Source: Antribacter soli (GTDB lineage Bacteria > Actinomycetota > Actinomycetes > Actinomycetales > Cellulomonadaceae). From it: DNA of 41,772 nucleotides. A program made the translations under genes and the position numbers. Within the stretch, counting starts at the first letter, position 1. Each line of letters starts with the position of its first letter. Shown piece after piece: positions 1 through 8,000 of this stretch. Below the pieces are notes generated by a model, which did not search any database, had not been told where the DNA came from, and saw only the letters and a program-made list of their open reading frames with translations. The stretch is from the NCBI RefSeq assembly GCF_021568775.1, contig NZ_JAKGSG010000013.1, positions 1 through 41,772 of the forward strand. The letters run 5' to 3'.

Positions 1-20
1 GCCTTGGGTTGGTCGTGTTG

Positions 21-84
21 CCGCCCCCCGCCGCCCCCCGGGGGGGGGGGGGGGGCGGGGGGGGGGGGGCCCCCCCCCCCGGCC
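21..84. other. G/C homopolymer stretch at window edge
   Basis: Almost pure runs of C and G, including an uninterrupted run of more than ten G. Nothing here looks coding. Similar runs occur at the other end of the window, so a contig-end or base-calling artefact is more likely than natural sequence. The solute-binding-protein gene next to it would normally be followed, on this side, by its permease genes; they are not seen. Confidence 0.7.
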
Positions 85-101
85 GCCGTGCGGATCGCGT
101 C

Positions 102-116
102 CGGGCTCAGCGCCCG
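102..116 (-). terminator. possible short terminator hairpin
   Basis: CGGGC and GCCCG arms flank a 5-nt loop a short distance after the stop codon of the solute-binding-protein gene. The stem is short and has no U-tract, so the call is weak. Confidence 0.25.
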
Positions 117-138
117 TCAGCGGATCGGATCAGCGGGT

Positions 139-1458
139 TCAGGAGATCCCGAGGGCCTTGAACGCCTCGACCGCCTTGTCCCACGAGGCCTCGGCGTCGT
201 CGGTCTTGTCGACCTCCACGCGCGTGATCGCGTCCGTGACCGTCTGGTGGATCGCGAAGTAGTTCGCGCCCTTGAACGGGGCACCGTCGATCGCCTTGGC
301 GCGGTTCGAGAAGATCTGGCCCACCGGGGCTTCGTTCATGAACGCGTTGGTGAACTCCTGGACCTCGGCGGAGTCCTGCGCCTCGACCTGCGACGGGAAG
401 GTGCCGGCCTCGACGAATGCGGCGGTCTGCTGCTCAGGAGCGGTCAGCCAGGCAGCCAGCTTCTGGGCGGCCTCGGTGTTCTCGCCGGAGGCGGGGACGG
501 TCAGGAAGGAGCCGCCCCAGTTGCCCCCGCCGCCGGGGAAGACGTCCGCGACGTTCCAGCCCGTGACGCCACCGGAGTTCGACTCGATCGGACCGGTCAT
601 CCAGGACGGGCAGAGCATCGTGGCGAAGGCGTTGTTCTGGAACCCCGCGGTCCAGTCGTCGCTCCACTGGCCAAGGCCGGCGGAGAGGCCCTTGGTGACC
701 GAGGCCTCGATCACGGCGTCGTAGATAGCCTTGATCTCGGTGTTCTCAGCGAGGTCCTTGACCGTGCCGTCGCTCTCCTCGTAGGCGTTGTCGATCTGGT
801 TGACCATGCCCTGCGAGATCGCGGTTCCGGCGTCGAACCACGCCGAGTCGGACGCGGCGACGAACTGCTCGCCGGCGGCGAAGTAGTCGTCCCACGTGGC
901 GCTCTCGCCGCCGAGCAGCTCGGCGACCCCGGCCGGGTCGGACGGCAGGCCGGCAGCCTCGAAGAGGTCCTGGCGGTAGCAGATGGCCTCGGGGCCGATG
1001 TCGGTGCCGTAGCCCAGGAGCTGGCCGTCCGGCGTGGTGGCCTGCGCCACCTTCCAGTCGACCCAGCGGCCCTCGAGCTCGGGGTCCGTGAGGTCCACGA
1101 ACAGGTCCGGGTACTGCATGAGCTCGGGCAGCCAGTCGACCTCGATGGCCTCGATGTCGGCCAGGCCCTCGCCGCCGGCGGCGAGCTTGGTGGTGAGATT
1201 GGTGCGGGCGTCGCCGGACTCGGCGGCGACGACCTGCTCGACCGTGACGCCCGGGTTCTCCGCCTCGTACTGGGCGAGGAGCTCGTCCGTGTAGCCGAAG
1301 TTGTTGAAGGTGGCGACGGTGAGGGTGATCTCGCCGCCATCGGCGCCGTCCCCCTCGTCCGTGCCGCCGCCGCAGGCCGTCAGCGCGAGAGTGATGGTTG
1401 CGATGCCGGCTGTAGCCGCGAGGGCGCGGCGCCGGGTGGTTCGGGTGCTGCTCAGCAC
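139..1458 (-). CDS. ABC sugar transporter solute-binding lipoprotein
   Basis: 439-residue extracellular solute-binding protein (family 1 type). It would capture a sugar or oligosaccharide outside the membrane and deliver it to an ABC permease. The N-terminus carries an Arg-rich stretch (TTRRR), a hydrophobic segment and a lipobox LTAC with the lipidated Cys at residue 29, followed by GGG and an acidic linker typical of secreted lipoproteins. An upstream in-frame ATG exists at 1578, but GTG at 1458 is preferred because AAGGGAG lies 5 nt before it and the lipoprotein signal then starts at a normal distance. Two LacI-type operators lie just upstream, implying sugar-responsive repression, with cello-oligosaccharides possible by similarity to CebR sites. 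Permease partners are not in the window; the sequence on that side is a homopolymer. Substrate is not determinable from the sequence alone. Confidence 0.9.
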   Translation of the reverse strand: MLSSTRTTRRRALAATAGIATITLALTACGGGTDEGDGADGGEITLTVATFNNFGYTDELLAQYEAENPGVTVEQVVAAESGDARTNLTTKLAAGGEGLADIEAIEVDWLPELMQYPDLFVDLTDPELEGRWVDWKVAQATTPDGQLLGYGTDIGPEAICYRQDLFEAAGLPSDPAGVAELLGGESATWDDYFAAGEQFVAASDSAWFDAGTAISQGMVNQIDNAYEESDGTVKDLAENTEIKAIYDAVIEASVTKGLSAGLGQWSDDWTAGFQNNAFATMLCPSWMTGPIESNSGGVTGWNVADVFPGGGGNWGGSFLTVPASGENTEAAQKLAAWLTAPEQQTAAFVEAGTFPSQVEAQDSAEVQEFTNAFMNEAPVGQIFSNRAKAIDGAPFKGANYFAIHQTVTDAITRVEVDKTDDAEASWDKAVEAFKALGIS

Positions 1459-1507
1459 GGTGACTCCCTTGTCTGGTGTGACGTGTCGGAACTGACAGGT
1501 CTGTCCG

Positions 1508-1521
1508 TGGTTGCGCTCCCA
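1508..1521. promoter_or_regulatory. LacI/CebR-type operator, gene-proximal copy
   Basis: TGGTTGCGCTCCCA matches the known CebR operator TGGGAGCGCTCCCA at 12 of 14 positions. It lies 50 bp upstream of the GTG start of the sugar-binding lipoprotein, where a bound repressor would block transcription. Confidence 0.6.
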
Positions 1522-1529
1522 CGGTCCTG

Positions 1530-1543
1530 TGGTAGCGCTTCCA
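1530..1543. promoter_or_regulatory. LacI/CebR-type operator, distal copy
   Basis: TGGTAGCGCTTCCA is a near-perfect dyad around AGCGCT and matches the CebR consensus at 12 of 14 positions. It begins exactly 22 bp from the other copy, so both sites face the same side of the helix. A TTGACT -35-like hexamer for the minus strand is at 1585-1580; the matching -10 (CACCAT, 18 bp on) is poor, so the promoter itself is uncertain. Confidence 0.6.
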
Positions 1544-1699
1544 TGGTGCCCCCTGATGGTGCCGGTCACGCCAAGCAAGAGTCAAGCCGCAAGTTGTCCC
1601 GAGCGGGCCGCCGCGCGTCACTCCGTAATGAATCCGCAGGTCAGAGGCCGTTTCGCGCGCCCCGACGTGACCCGATCGTTATGCGAAAGGTCCGGCATG

Positions 1700-2221
1700 T
1701 CACCGACGCGGCGCGTCAGCCTCGCCGGCGAGCCACACGCGGCCGGCCTCGGCCTCCGCCTCGAGGGTCGACCGGACGGCGCCCGCCGCAGCCTCCTCGA
1801 CGACGGCCGCGAACAGGGGGACCGACGCCCGGACGTCGCCCGAGTACGTCAGGCGCGTGCCGCCGTCGGGCAGCGAGTCCAGCGACATGGTGCCGACCAC
1901 GCGCACCGGGACGCCCGGGATCTCGACGGCGACCGTGCCGACGCGCCGGCCGCCCGAGGCGGCCTCCCACGCCTCCGCCTGCCGGATCTCCAGCTCGGCG
2001 CCCACGAACGGGCGAGCATGGGCGGGGATCTGGTCCGTGGAGAAGGTGCGGCGCACCACGACGGTGAAGCCGGCGTCGACGGAGCCCGTCACGTCCGTCT
2101 GTTCGACGATGCCCGTGCCCACGGTGCGCTCCGCGCGCCAGCGGACGAAGACCTCGTCGGCGAGCATCGCCGAGACGTCGTCGAGGCTCGCGGTGTACGT
2201 CTGGTCGACGATCAGGTGCAC
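1700..2221 (-). CDS. DUF2505-like (SRPBCC-type) protein
   Basis: 173 residues, starting at GTG 2221 with GAGGAG a few bases upstream. The sequence resembles the actinobacterial DUF2505 family, small proteins related to the START/SRPBCC lipid-binding fold. Family-like features are the opening with an MHLIVDQTY-like strand, the alternating V/T-rich beta pattern and the LTYSGDVRASVPL segment followed by a C-terminal amphipathic helix. No signal peptide or membrane segment is seen, so it is probably cytosolic. It is divergent from the PdtaS-like kinase gene, with 162 bp between the starts. No enzymatic role is known for the family. Confidence 0.75.
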   Translation of the reverse strand: MHLIVDQTYTASLDDVSAMLADEVFVRWRAERTVGTGIVEQTDVTGSVDAGFTVVVRRTFSTDQIPAHARPFVGAELEIRQAEAWEAASGGRRVGTVAVEIPGVPVRVVGTMSLDSLPDGGTRLTYSGDVRASVPLFAAVVEEAAAGAVRSTLEAEAEAGRVWLAGEADAPRR

Positions 2222-2371
2222 GGGCTCTCCTCGGGGCGTGCCGGTGGGTGAACTCTAACTTCTCCCAGGTGTACGACGTCCGGGCGGTCACCGAAGTTTC
2301 AGGAATCGTCTCCGGAACCGTCTTCCCTGCCCGGCCTGTGTCGGCCCGGCACGGGCCGCCGCGAAACCTCT

Positions 2372-2377
2372 TAGGCT
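2372..2377 (+). promoter_or_regulatory. -10 element of the PdtaS-like kinase gene (probably leaderless)
   Basis: TAGGCT ends 6 nt before the GTG start at 2384, which places the expected transcription start at or beside the start codon. There is no purine-rich ribosome-binding site. No convincing -35 is seen. Confidence 0.45.
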
Positions 2378-2383
2378 GGGCGC

Positions 2384-3862
2384 GTGTCCGCCATGAGTGA
2401 CCTCATCTCCCAGCACGCCGACCTCGAGCCGGCCGACGTCGAGTGGCTGCACCTGCTCGTGGGGGACTGGCAGGTCGTCTCCGACCTGGCCTTCGCGGAC
2501 CTGGTGCTCTGGCTGCCGACCGCCGACGGCGGGTTCGTCGCCATCGCCCAGTGCCGCCCCTCGACCGGTGCGACGGTGCACTACGACGACATCGTCGGCT
2601 CGTTCGCCCCCGAGGGCCAGCGCCCGCAGCTGACCCGCGCCCTGGACGAGGGCCGGGCCCAGCGCTCCCGCGAACCGCGCTGGTTCGGCGCCTACGCGGT
2701 GCGCGAGGAGGCGATCCCGGTGGTCCACAAGGACAAGGCCGTGGCCGTCGTCGCGCGGCAGACGAACCTCGGTTCGGGGCGCACGCCCTCGCGGCTGGAG
2801 CTCAACTACGTCGAGGCGGCCGACGACCTCGTGGCCATGGTCGCGCGTGGCGAGTTCCCCTCGCCGAACGCCGCGACCGGCCCGCGTCGCGGTGCGCCGC
2901 GCGTCGGGGACGGCCTGATCCGCCTCAACTCCGAGGGTGAGGTGCTGTACGCCAGCCCCAACGCGCTGTCGTGCTTCCACCGGCTCGGCGTGATCGGCCC
3001 GCTCGTGGGCCAGTCGCTCGTCGAGGTCACCGCCGACCTCATGGAGTACCAGAAGAACCCCGTCGACGAGTCGCTGCCGCTCGTCGTCATGGGCCGGGCG
3101 CCGTGGCGCACCGACATCGAGGCCAAGGGCGTGGCGCTGTCGCTGCGGGCGCTCCCGCTGACCGACCACGGGCAGCGCATCGGCGCCGTCCTCCTGTGCC
3201 GCGACGTGTCCGAGCTGCGCCGGCGCGAGCGCGAGCTCATCACCAAGGACGCGACGATCCGTGAGATCCACCACCGGGTGAAGAACAACCTCCAGACCGT
3301 GGCGGCGCTCCTGCGCCTGCAGGCCCGGCGCATGGACCTGCCGGAGGCGCGTGCGGCCCTGGAGGAGGCGATGCGGCGCGTCGCGACGATCGCGCTCGTT
3401 CACGAGAGCCTCTCGCAGACCCTCGACGAGGTCGTCGAGCTCGACGACATGGTCGGCCGCGCCCTTCGGCTGACCGCCGACGTGGCGTCCGCCGGGACGA
3501 GCGTGCGGACGGTGCGCACCGGGTCCTTCGGCCTCGTCCCCGCCCAGGACGCCACCCCGCTCGCGCTCGTGCTCACCGAGCTCGTCACGAACGCCGTGGA
3601 GCACGGGTTCCACGGGCGGTCCGCGGGCGTGGTCGAGATCGGCGTGGAGCGGCACGACTCCGCGCTGCGCGTCGTCGTGGCCGACGACGGCGTGGGGCTT
3701 CCCGAGGGCCGCGGGCCCGGCAGCGGGCTCGGCACGCAGATCGTGCGGACCCTTGTCATGAACGAGCTCGGCGGCACCATCGAGTGGTCCGGGCGCGAGG
3801 GCGGCGGCACGCAGGTGGTGCTGGAGCTCGTGCTGCGCGACGGCGCCGGGCGCAACGCCTGA
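2384..3862 (+). CDS. pdtaS: PdtaS-like sensor histidine kinase
   Basis: 492-residue cytosolic histidine kinase without membrane segments. The order is an N-terminal GAF-like sensor (about residues 5-150), a PAS-like domain (about 180-285), a HisKA_2 dimerisation/phosphoacceptor segment with EIHHRVKNNLQ (H296/H297), then a HATPase domain with ELVTNAVEHGF and a GLG-type lid. Length and order match mycobacterial PdtaS (Rv3220c, about 500 aa), which phosphorylates the RNA-binding antiterminator PdtaR. The neighbour is whiB1, as in Mycobacterium (Rv3219), which supports orthology. PdtaR itself is not in the window. GTG 2384 is chosen because it agrees with the family N-terminus and with the -10-like hexamer upstream; ATG 2393 is the alternative. 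Confidence 0.9.
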   Translation: MSAMSDLISQHADLEPADVEWLHLLVGDWQVVSDLAFADLVLWLPTADGGFVAIAQCRPSTGATVHYDDIVGSFAPEGQRPQLTRALDEGRAQRSREPRWFGAYAVREEAIPVVHKDKAVAVVARQTNLGSGRTPSRLELNYVEAADDLVAMVARGEFPSPNAATGPRRGAPRVGDGLIRLNSEGEVLYASPNALSCFHRLGVIGPLVGQSLVEVTADLMEYQKNPVDESLPLVVMGRAPWRTDIEAKGVALSLRALPLTDHGQRIGAVLLCRDVSELRRRERELITKDATIREIHHRVKNNLQTVAALLRLQARRMDLPEARAALEEAMRRVATIALVHESLSQTLDEVVELDDMVGRALRLTADVASAGTSVRTVRTGSFGLVPAQDATPLALVLTELVTNAVEHGFHGRSAGVVEIGVERHDSALRVVVADDGVGLPEGRGPGSGLGTQIVRTLVMNELGGTIEWSGREGGGTQVVLELVLRDGAGRNA

Positions 3863-3977
3863 GGCGGTGGTCCGGGCGGCGGTCGCGCCGTCCGGGCGTG
3901 CGGTCCGGGCGTGCGGTCCGTGGGTCGGCCGCGCTGCGCCGTCGGCCGCCCCTGCCTCCTGCCGGAGACGCGCCAAC

Positions 3978-4007
3978 GGGCCTGGGCCCCCGGGGGTGCT
4001 CAGGCCC
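3978..4007. terminator. bidirectional terminator hairpin
   Basis: GGGCCTG (3978-3984) pairs with CAGGCCC (4001-4007), and the GC-rich interior can extend the stem. It lies between two convergent genes, so it can serve both. A short T-rich stretch follows on the plus strand. Confidence 0.6.
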
Positions 4008-4028
4008 GCTGTTTCGTACGGGGTGGTC

Positions 4029-4277
4029 TCAGCCGGCGCGGCGGGCGCGGGCGGTGCGGCGCTTCAGCGCACGACGCTCGTCCTCGCTCATGCCGCCCCA
4101 GACGCCGGCGTCCTGGCCGGAGTCGATGGCCCACTTGAGGCAGGTGTCAACGACCTCGCAGCGACGACAGACGGCCTTGGCCTCCTCGATCTGCAGCAGG
4201 GCGGGGCCGGTGTTGCCGATGGGGAAGAAGAGCTCGGGGTCCTCGTCGAGGCACGCAGCGCGGTGGCGCCAGTCCAT
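4029..4277 (-). CDS. whiB1: WhiB1 iron-sulfur transcription factor
   Basis: 82-residue WhiB-family protein that carries a nitric-oxide-sensitive 4Fe-4S cluster and binds the primary sigma factor to modulate transcription; WhiB1 is essential in mycobacteria. The four cluster cysteines are C9, C37, C40 and C46 (C..CxxC..C), followed by the GVWGG turn (residues 58-62) and a basic KRRTARARRAG DNA-binding tail. It opens with MDWRHRAACLDEDPELFFP, nearly the mycobacterial WhiB1 sequence. An in-frame upstream start exists at 4448 but would add a non-conserved extension; ATG 4277 has AGGAGT about 9 nt before it. Convergent with the PdtaS-like kinase gene, a conserved actinobacterial arrangement. Confidence 0.97.
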   Translation of the reverse strand: MDWRHRAACLDEDPELFFPIGNTGPALLQIEEAKAVCRRCEVVDTCLKWAIDSGQDAGVWGGMSEDERRALKRRTARARRAG

Positions 4278-4450
4278 GGTTCGTATACTCCTTGGAAAGG
4301 AACTTCCCGCCGTTCGCTCGCCGCCGTGGGGGGAGCCGTGGTCGTGCGTTCTGGGGGCGCAGGACCAGGGTGGAAAGTGATGTTCCCTGATCGCCCGGCA
4401 GCCGAGAACGGGGGTTTGTTCGGGGTGGTAGTGGATTGCTGGGATCAAGA

Positions 4451-4465
4451 TTCACACCTCGTGAA
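4451..4465. promoter_or_regulatory. TTCAC-N5-GTGAA dyad upstream of whiB1
   Basis: TTCACACCTCGTGAA is a perfect 5-bp dyad, about 175 bp upstream of the whiB1 start. On the minus strand it lies within a possible promoter (TTGTGC, 17 bp, GAATCT). Mycobacterial whiB1 is controlled by a CRP-family protein, but this site does not match the TGTGA-N6-TCACA consensus, so the regulator is unknown. Confidence 0.35.
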
Positions 4466-4520
4466 GCGCCGCACAAGGGGTTACGGCGAAGTTTCTCGGG
4501 TATGAAGCGTGAGGTATCCG

Positions 4521-4556
4521 TCACACTATTGTGAATGCCCGGTTCGCGGCTATCCT
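4521..4556 (+). promoter_or_regulatory. promoter with dyad for the small membrane protein
   Basis: TTGTGA (4529-4534) and TATCCT (4551-4556), 16 bp apart, form a good sigma-70-type promoter 33 bp before the GTG start. A TCAC-N6-GTGA dyad (4521-4534) covers the -35, resembling the dyad at 4451-4465, so the same regulator may act on both divergent genes. Confidence 0.5.
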
Positions 4557-4589
4557 GGCGCGTCGCGGTCGTTCCCCGAAGGCGTATTC

Positions 4590-4976
4590 GTGCACAAGTC
4601 TTTGCTCTTTCTGCGTTCACTCCTCACCCTGCTTGTGGTAGAAGCGGCGGTCCTCGCTGCGCTCGCGGTGGTCCTCCTCGTGGAACTCGTGGCCGGGCGG
4701 TCCGGATCCGTCGGGGTGAGCCTCTTCCTCGTCCTGTTCCTGCTGGGTGTGGGCTGGGCGCTCGTTGCCGCAGGAAGGGCCCTGCGCGCCGGCCGTCGAG
4801 CCGCGCGCGGTCTCGTCATGACCTGGCAGCTCTTCCAGGTGCTTGCCGGCGTGTGGTTGATCGGGAGCGGAGCCGCCTGGGCCGTCGTCGGCGGGATCGC
4901 CGCACTGGTCCTGGCCGCCGGCGTCGTGGCGCTGCTCTTCTCGCGCCCCGTCGTGGAGGTCACGACCGAGGGGTGA
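4590..4976 (+). CDS. small multi-pass membrane protein, function unknown
   Basis: 128 residues, almost entirely hydrophobic, with about four predicted transmembrane segments separated by short Arg-rich turns (AGRALRAGRRAARG). The start is set at GTG 4590 (HKSLLFLRSLL...) because the promoter -10 ends at 4556 and GAAGG lies before it; an in-frame ATG at 4509 would lie upstream of the promoter. I do not recognise the family. It is convergent with the EccC-like ATPase gene, with 42 bp of short TCAGCCG-like repeats between the stops, and divergent from whiB1. Confidence 0.7.
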   Translation: MHKSLLFLRSLLTLLVVEAAVLAALAVVLLVELVAGRSGSVGVSLFLVLFLLGVGWALVAAGRALRAGRRAARGLVMTWQLFQVLAGVWLIGSGAAWAVVGGIAALVLAAGVVALLFSRPVVEVTTEG

Positions 4977-5018
4977 GCGGCCGCGCCCTCAGCCGACCTC
5001 AGCCGGTCTGAGCCGGCC

Positions 5019-8000
5019 TCAGCCGGGCACGAAGACCTGGCACAGCACCGGGTCGCCCGGGCCGAGCCAGACGGCGCGACCCGGCGGCCCGCCCGCCCCG
5101 GCGAAGCGGGCGGGCGCACCGAGCGCGGCATCCGCGTGCCGGTCGTTGCCGAGCAGCACGAGCCGCGGCCCCACCCGGGCCGTCAGACCGCCCACCGACG
5201 GGCCGTCGGCCGACAGGGCGAAGGCCGCGCCCTCCGTGAGCGCCGCCCAGAGCGGGTCCTGGCCCGGCAGCGCGGGAGGTAGCGCCGCACGCAGGGTCTC
5301 CACACCGTCGACCACGACGAGGGTGCGCGGGGGCTCGTCCGTGAGCCGGTCCGTGAGCGAGCCGTCCGTGGGCGAGCCCAAGGCGTGCGAACGCAGGAGG
5401 GCCGTCACCGCCGCCGTGTCGTGCGGTCCGGCGAGCGTCCCGAACCCGGGGTGCGCGCGCAGAGCACCGAACCGACCGGCCGACCGGGCGGGCACCAGCG
5501 CGTGCACCCGCAGGCCCCGGCGCAAGGCCTCGGCCGCCAGCGTCACCAGGGCCGTCGTCCGGCCGGACCGCACCCGCCCGACCACCGCCAGGTGTCCGTC
5601 CGCCGGGTTCCAGGCGACCACCGCCCGCCGCTGCTCGTCGGGCAGGTCGCCGAGCGCCAGCGGCACGCTCCCCGACGCCGCACCGGTCGCCTCGGGTGGG
5701 AATGTCCTGACCGTACGGGCAGCGCCGGTGGCCAGGGCGGTCACCGCCGGGTCGTCGGCCATGACCCGTTCCGGCAGGGGCGCCAGCCAGGGGGCCGGTC
5801 CCGGCCGCAGATCCGCCGCCTTCGCGGCCGACCGCAAGCCGTCGACGATCTGCTGGACCGGATCGGCCGCTCCGTCGGTGACGTGACCGCGCAGCAACCC
5901 GGGCGGGCTGACTGCTTTGCCGCCCGGGGCGGCCGCTCCGCGCCCCTGGCCGGGTCGGTGACCGGTCCCGTGCCCGGGCCAGGCCGGGGCGCGGCGCACT
6001 GCCGGCGGCACGGGTCGCGGCGGGACCGCTGCACAGGCGGCCTGCAGCACGACGGGCGTCCCCGCCCCGACCTGGAGCAGGGCACGCCCGGGCAGGCCCA
6101 CCGGGATCCGGGCGGCTGCGGGGCTGCCCACCACGTCACGGGACTCGGTTGCGTCGACGACGCGCAGCGCCAGCCGTGCCGTCACGTTCGCCCGCAGATC
6201 GGCGCCGACCGCGCCCGCCGGCCGCTGGGTCGCGAGCACGAGGTGCACGCCCAGGGAGCGACCCTGGGCGGCGACGCGCAGGAGCCCGGGCACGAAGTCG
6301 GGCACGTCGTCGGCGAGAGCGCGGAACTCGTCGATCACGACGACGAGACGCGGGAGCACCCCGGCGGGGAGGCGTTCGACGTCGGCCACCCCGTGCCGGG
6401 CGAGCGTGGCCTTGCGACGACGGAGCTCCGCGCTCAGCCCGGCCAGCGCCCGGGCGGCGAGCCCTGCCTCGAGGTCCGTCACCCGGCCGACGACGTGCGG
6501 CAGCGCCCCGCACGCCCCGAGACCGGCGCCGCCCTTGAAGTCGACGAGGACGAGCGCGAGGTCGGCGGGCGACCGGCCCAGCGCGAGTCCGAGGATGAGC
6601 GACTGCAGGAGCTCCGACTTGCCCGACCCGGTCGTGCCCGCGACCAGCAGGTGAGGCCCGTCGGCGACGAGGTCGATCGAGACCGGCGCCCCGTCGGTCC
6701 CGACGCCGAGCGGCACCGCCCACCCGCTTCCCGCCGCCCACCGCGTGGTGGTCCGCTCGGCGAGCTCGGTCGCCCGCCGTTCCGGGGCCCAATGAGGCCA
6801 GGACCTGGCGCCGGGGCTGTCCGCCGCCGTGGGCGGGGTGTCGAGCCCGTGCAGCGCGGCGAGCGACACCGATGCCGGCAGCCGTGGATCCTCCGGATCC
6901 GGCTCCTCGACCGAACCGGGACCGCCAGGAGGAGCGAGGCCGCGGGACCTCACGTCCCCGACGCCGACCAGCGCCGTCGCGCTCCGACCCACCCATGCCG
7001 CGCGGACCAGGCGTCTGCCGAGCCGCTCGGCCCAAACCGCGTCGACGCCTGCGGACCGTCCCCGCAGCCGGGGGCCGTCGGCGCGCCGGACCTCGACCCG
7101 GCCGTCCCCGGCGACGCGTGCCACGGCGCGACACCACGCGGGCACGGGCGGCCCGGCAGCACCCGGCCCACCAGCACCCGGCCCACCACCGGACCCGCCG
7201 GCGATGGACCGGACGACACCCGGCCCACCACCACCGGACCCGCCGCCGAGGCGTGGCAGGCCCGGTCCCGTGGTGAGGCACAACAGCACGAGCGCACCGG
7301 CGCGCGCGGCGTCGGCGGCCGCGGCCAGGGCCGTCGGCGTGGCCGGGTCGTCCACCACGAGGACGCGTGGCCCCGCCCGCTGCGGCAACCAGCGGCACCA
7401 CTCCCACGTCGCGATGCTCTCGCCCGCCACGTCCACCCTCGCGCCGCGCACGGCGAGCCCGGCGACCACCGCACGGGCGAGGCTCCGCGCCTTCTCGGCC
7501 GGCCCGTTGATGACGAGTGACCCGTCGGCGACGAGCGCGTCCGCGAGCCGGGCCGGCAGCCACCGGGCGCCGCCCGCCGGCCAGGACGCGAGGTGGCGGC
7601 CCGGCATGCCTTCGCTGCCGCCGGCGCCGCCCAGGTCGTGCCACGCGGAGCACGCCGCCGCCCACGCTCCCTCCGGCGCGTCGTGCAGCGCGACGGCGAA
7701 CGCCATCAGCGCGTCCGGTCCGCGTGGCCGCGTCCGGCCACGTCGAGACCGGCGGAACCCGCCGGCCCACTCGCCCACGCCGATCCCGGCACCGGCCCCG
7801 TCGCCCGTCCCCGCGCCAGACCCGGAGTGGTGCCGGGAGGCGAGCGACCGGCGTCGGGCGGCGAGGACCTGGGGGACGACGGCCACGAGGCCGACGAGGG
7901 CGAGGAGCGCCAGCGCGGGCTGGTGGAGCGCGGCCGCGAGGCCGAGCGAGCCGGCCGCAGGCAGGACCGCCGCCACGAGCGCGATCCCGCCCAGCCTGTC

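Noticed and set aside
4-2067. 687-residue reading frame on the plus strand across the first 2 kb
   Set aside because: It opens in the homopolymer, is Arg/Gly-biased, and lies antisense to the solute-binding lipoprotein, which has a lipobox, a ribosome-binding site and clear family features.
4521-4534. CRP-binding site
   Set aside because: The half-sites are in the opposite order (TCAC...GTGA) from the CRP consensus TGTGA-N6-TCACA.
4977-5018. Repeat cluster of TCAGCCG units as a mobile-element end
   Set aside because: Only 42 bp between two convergent genes, with imperfect short units and no matching partner end or target duplication.
7160-7230. CRISPR-like short repeats
   Set aside because: Units are 14 bp with irregular spacing inside a coding region and encode a Gly/Pro linker; there is no spacer structure or cas gene.
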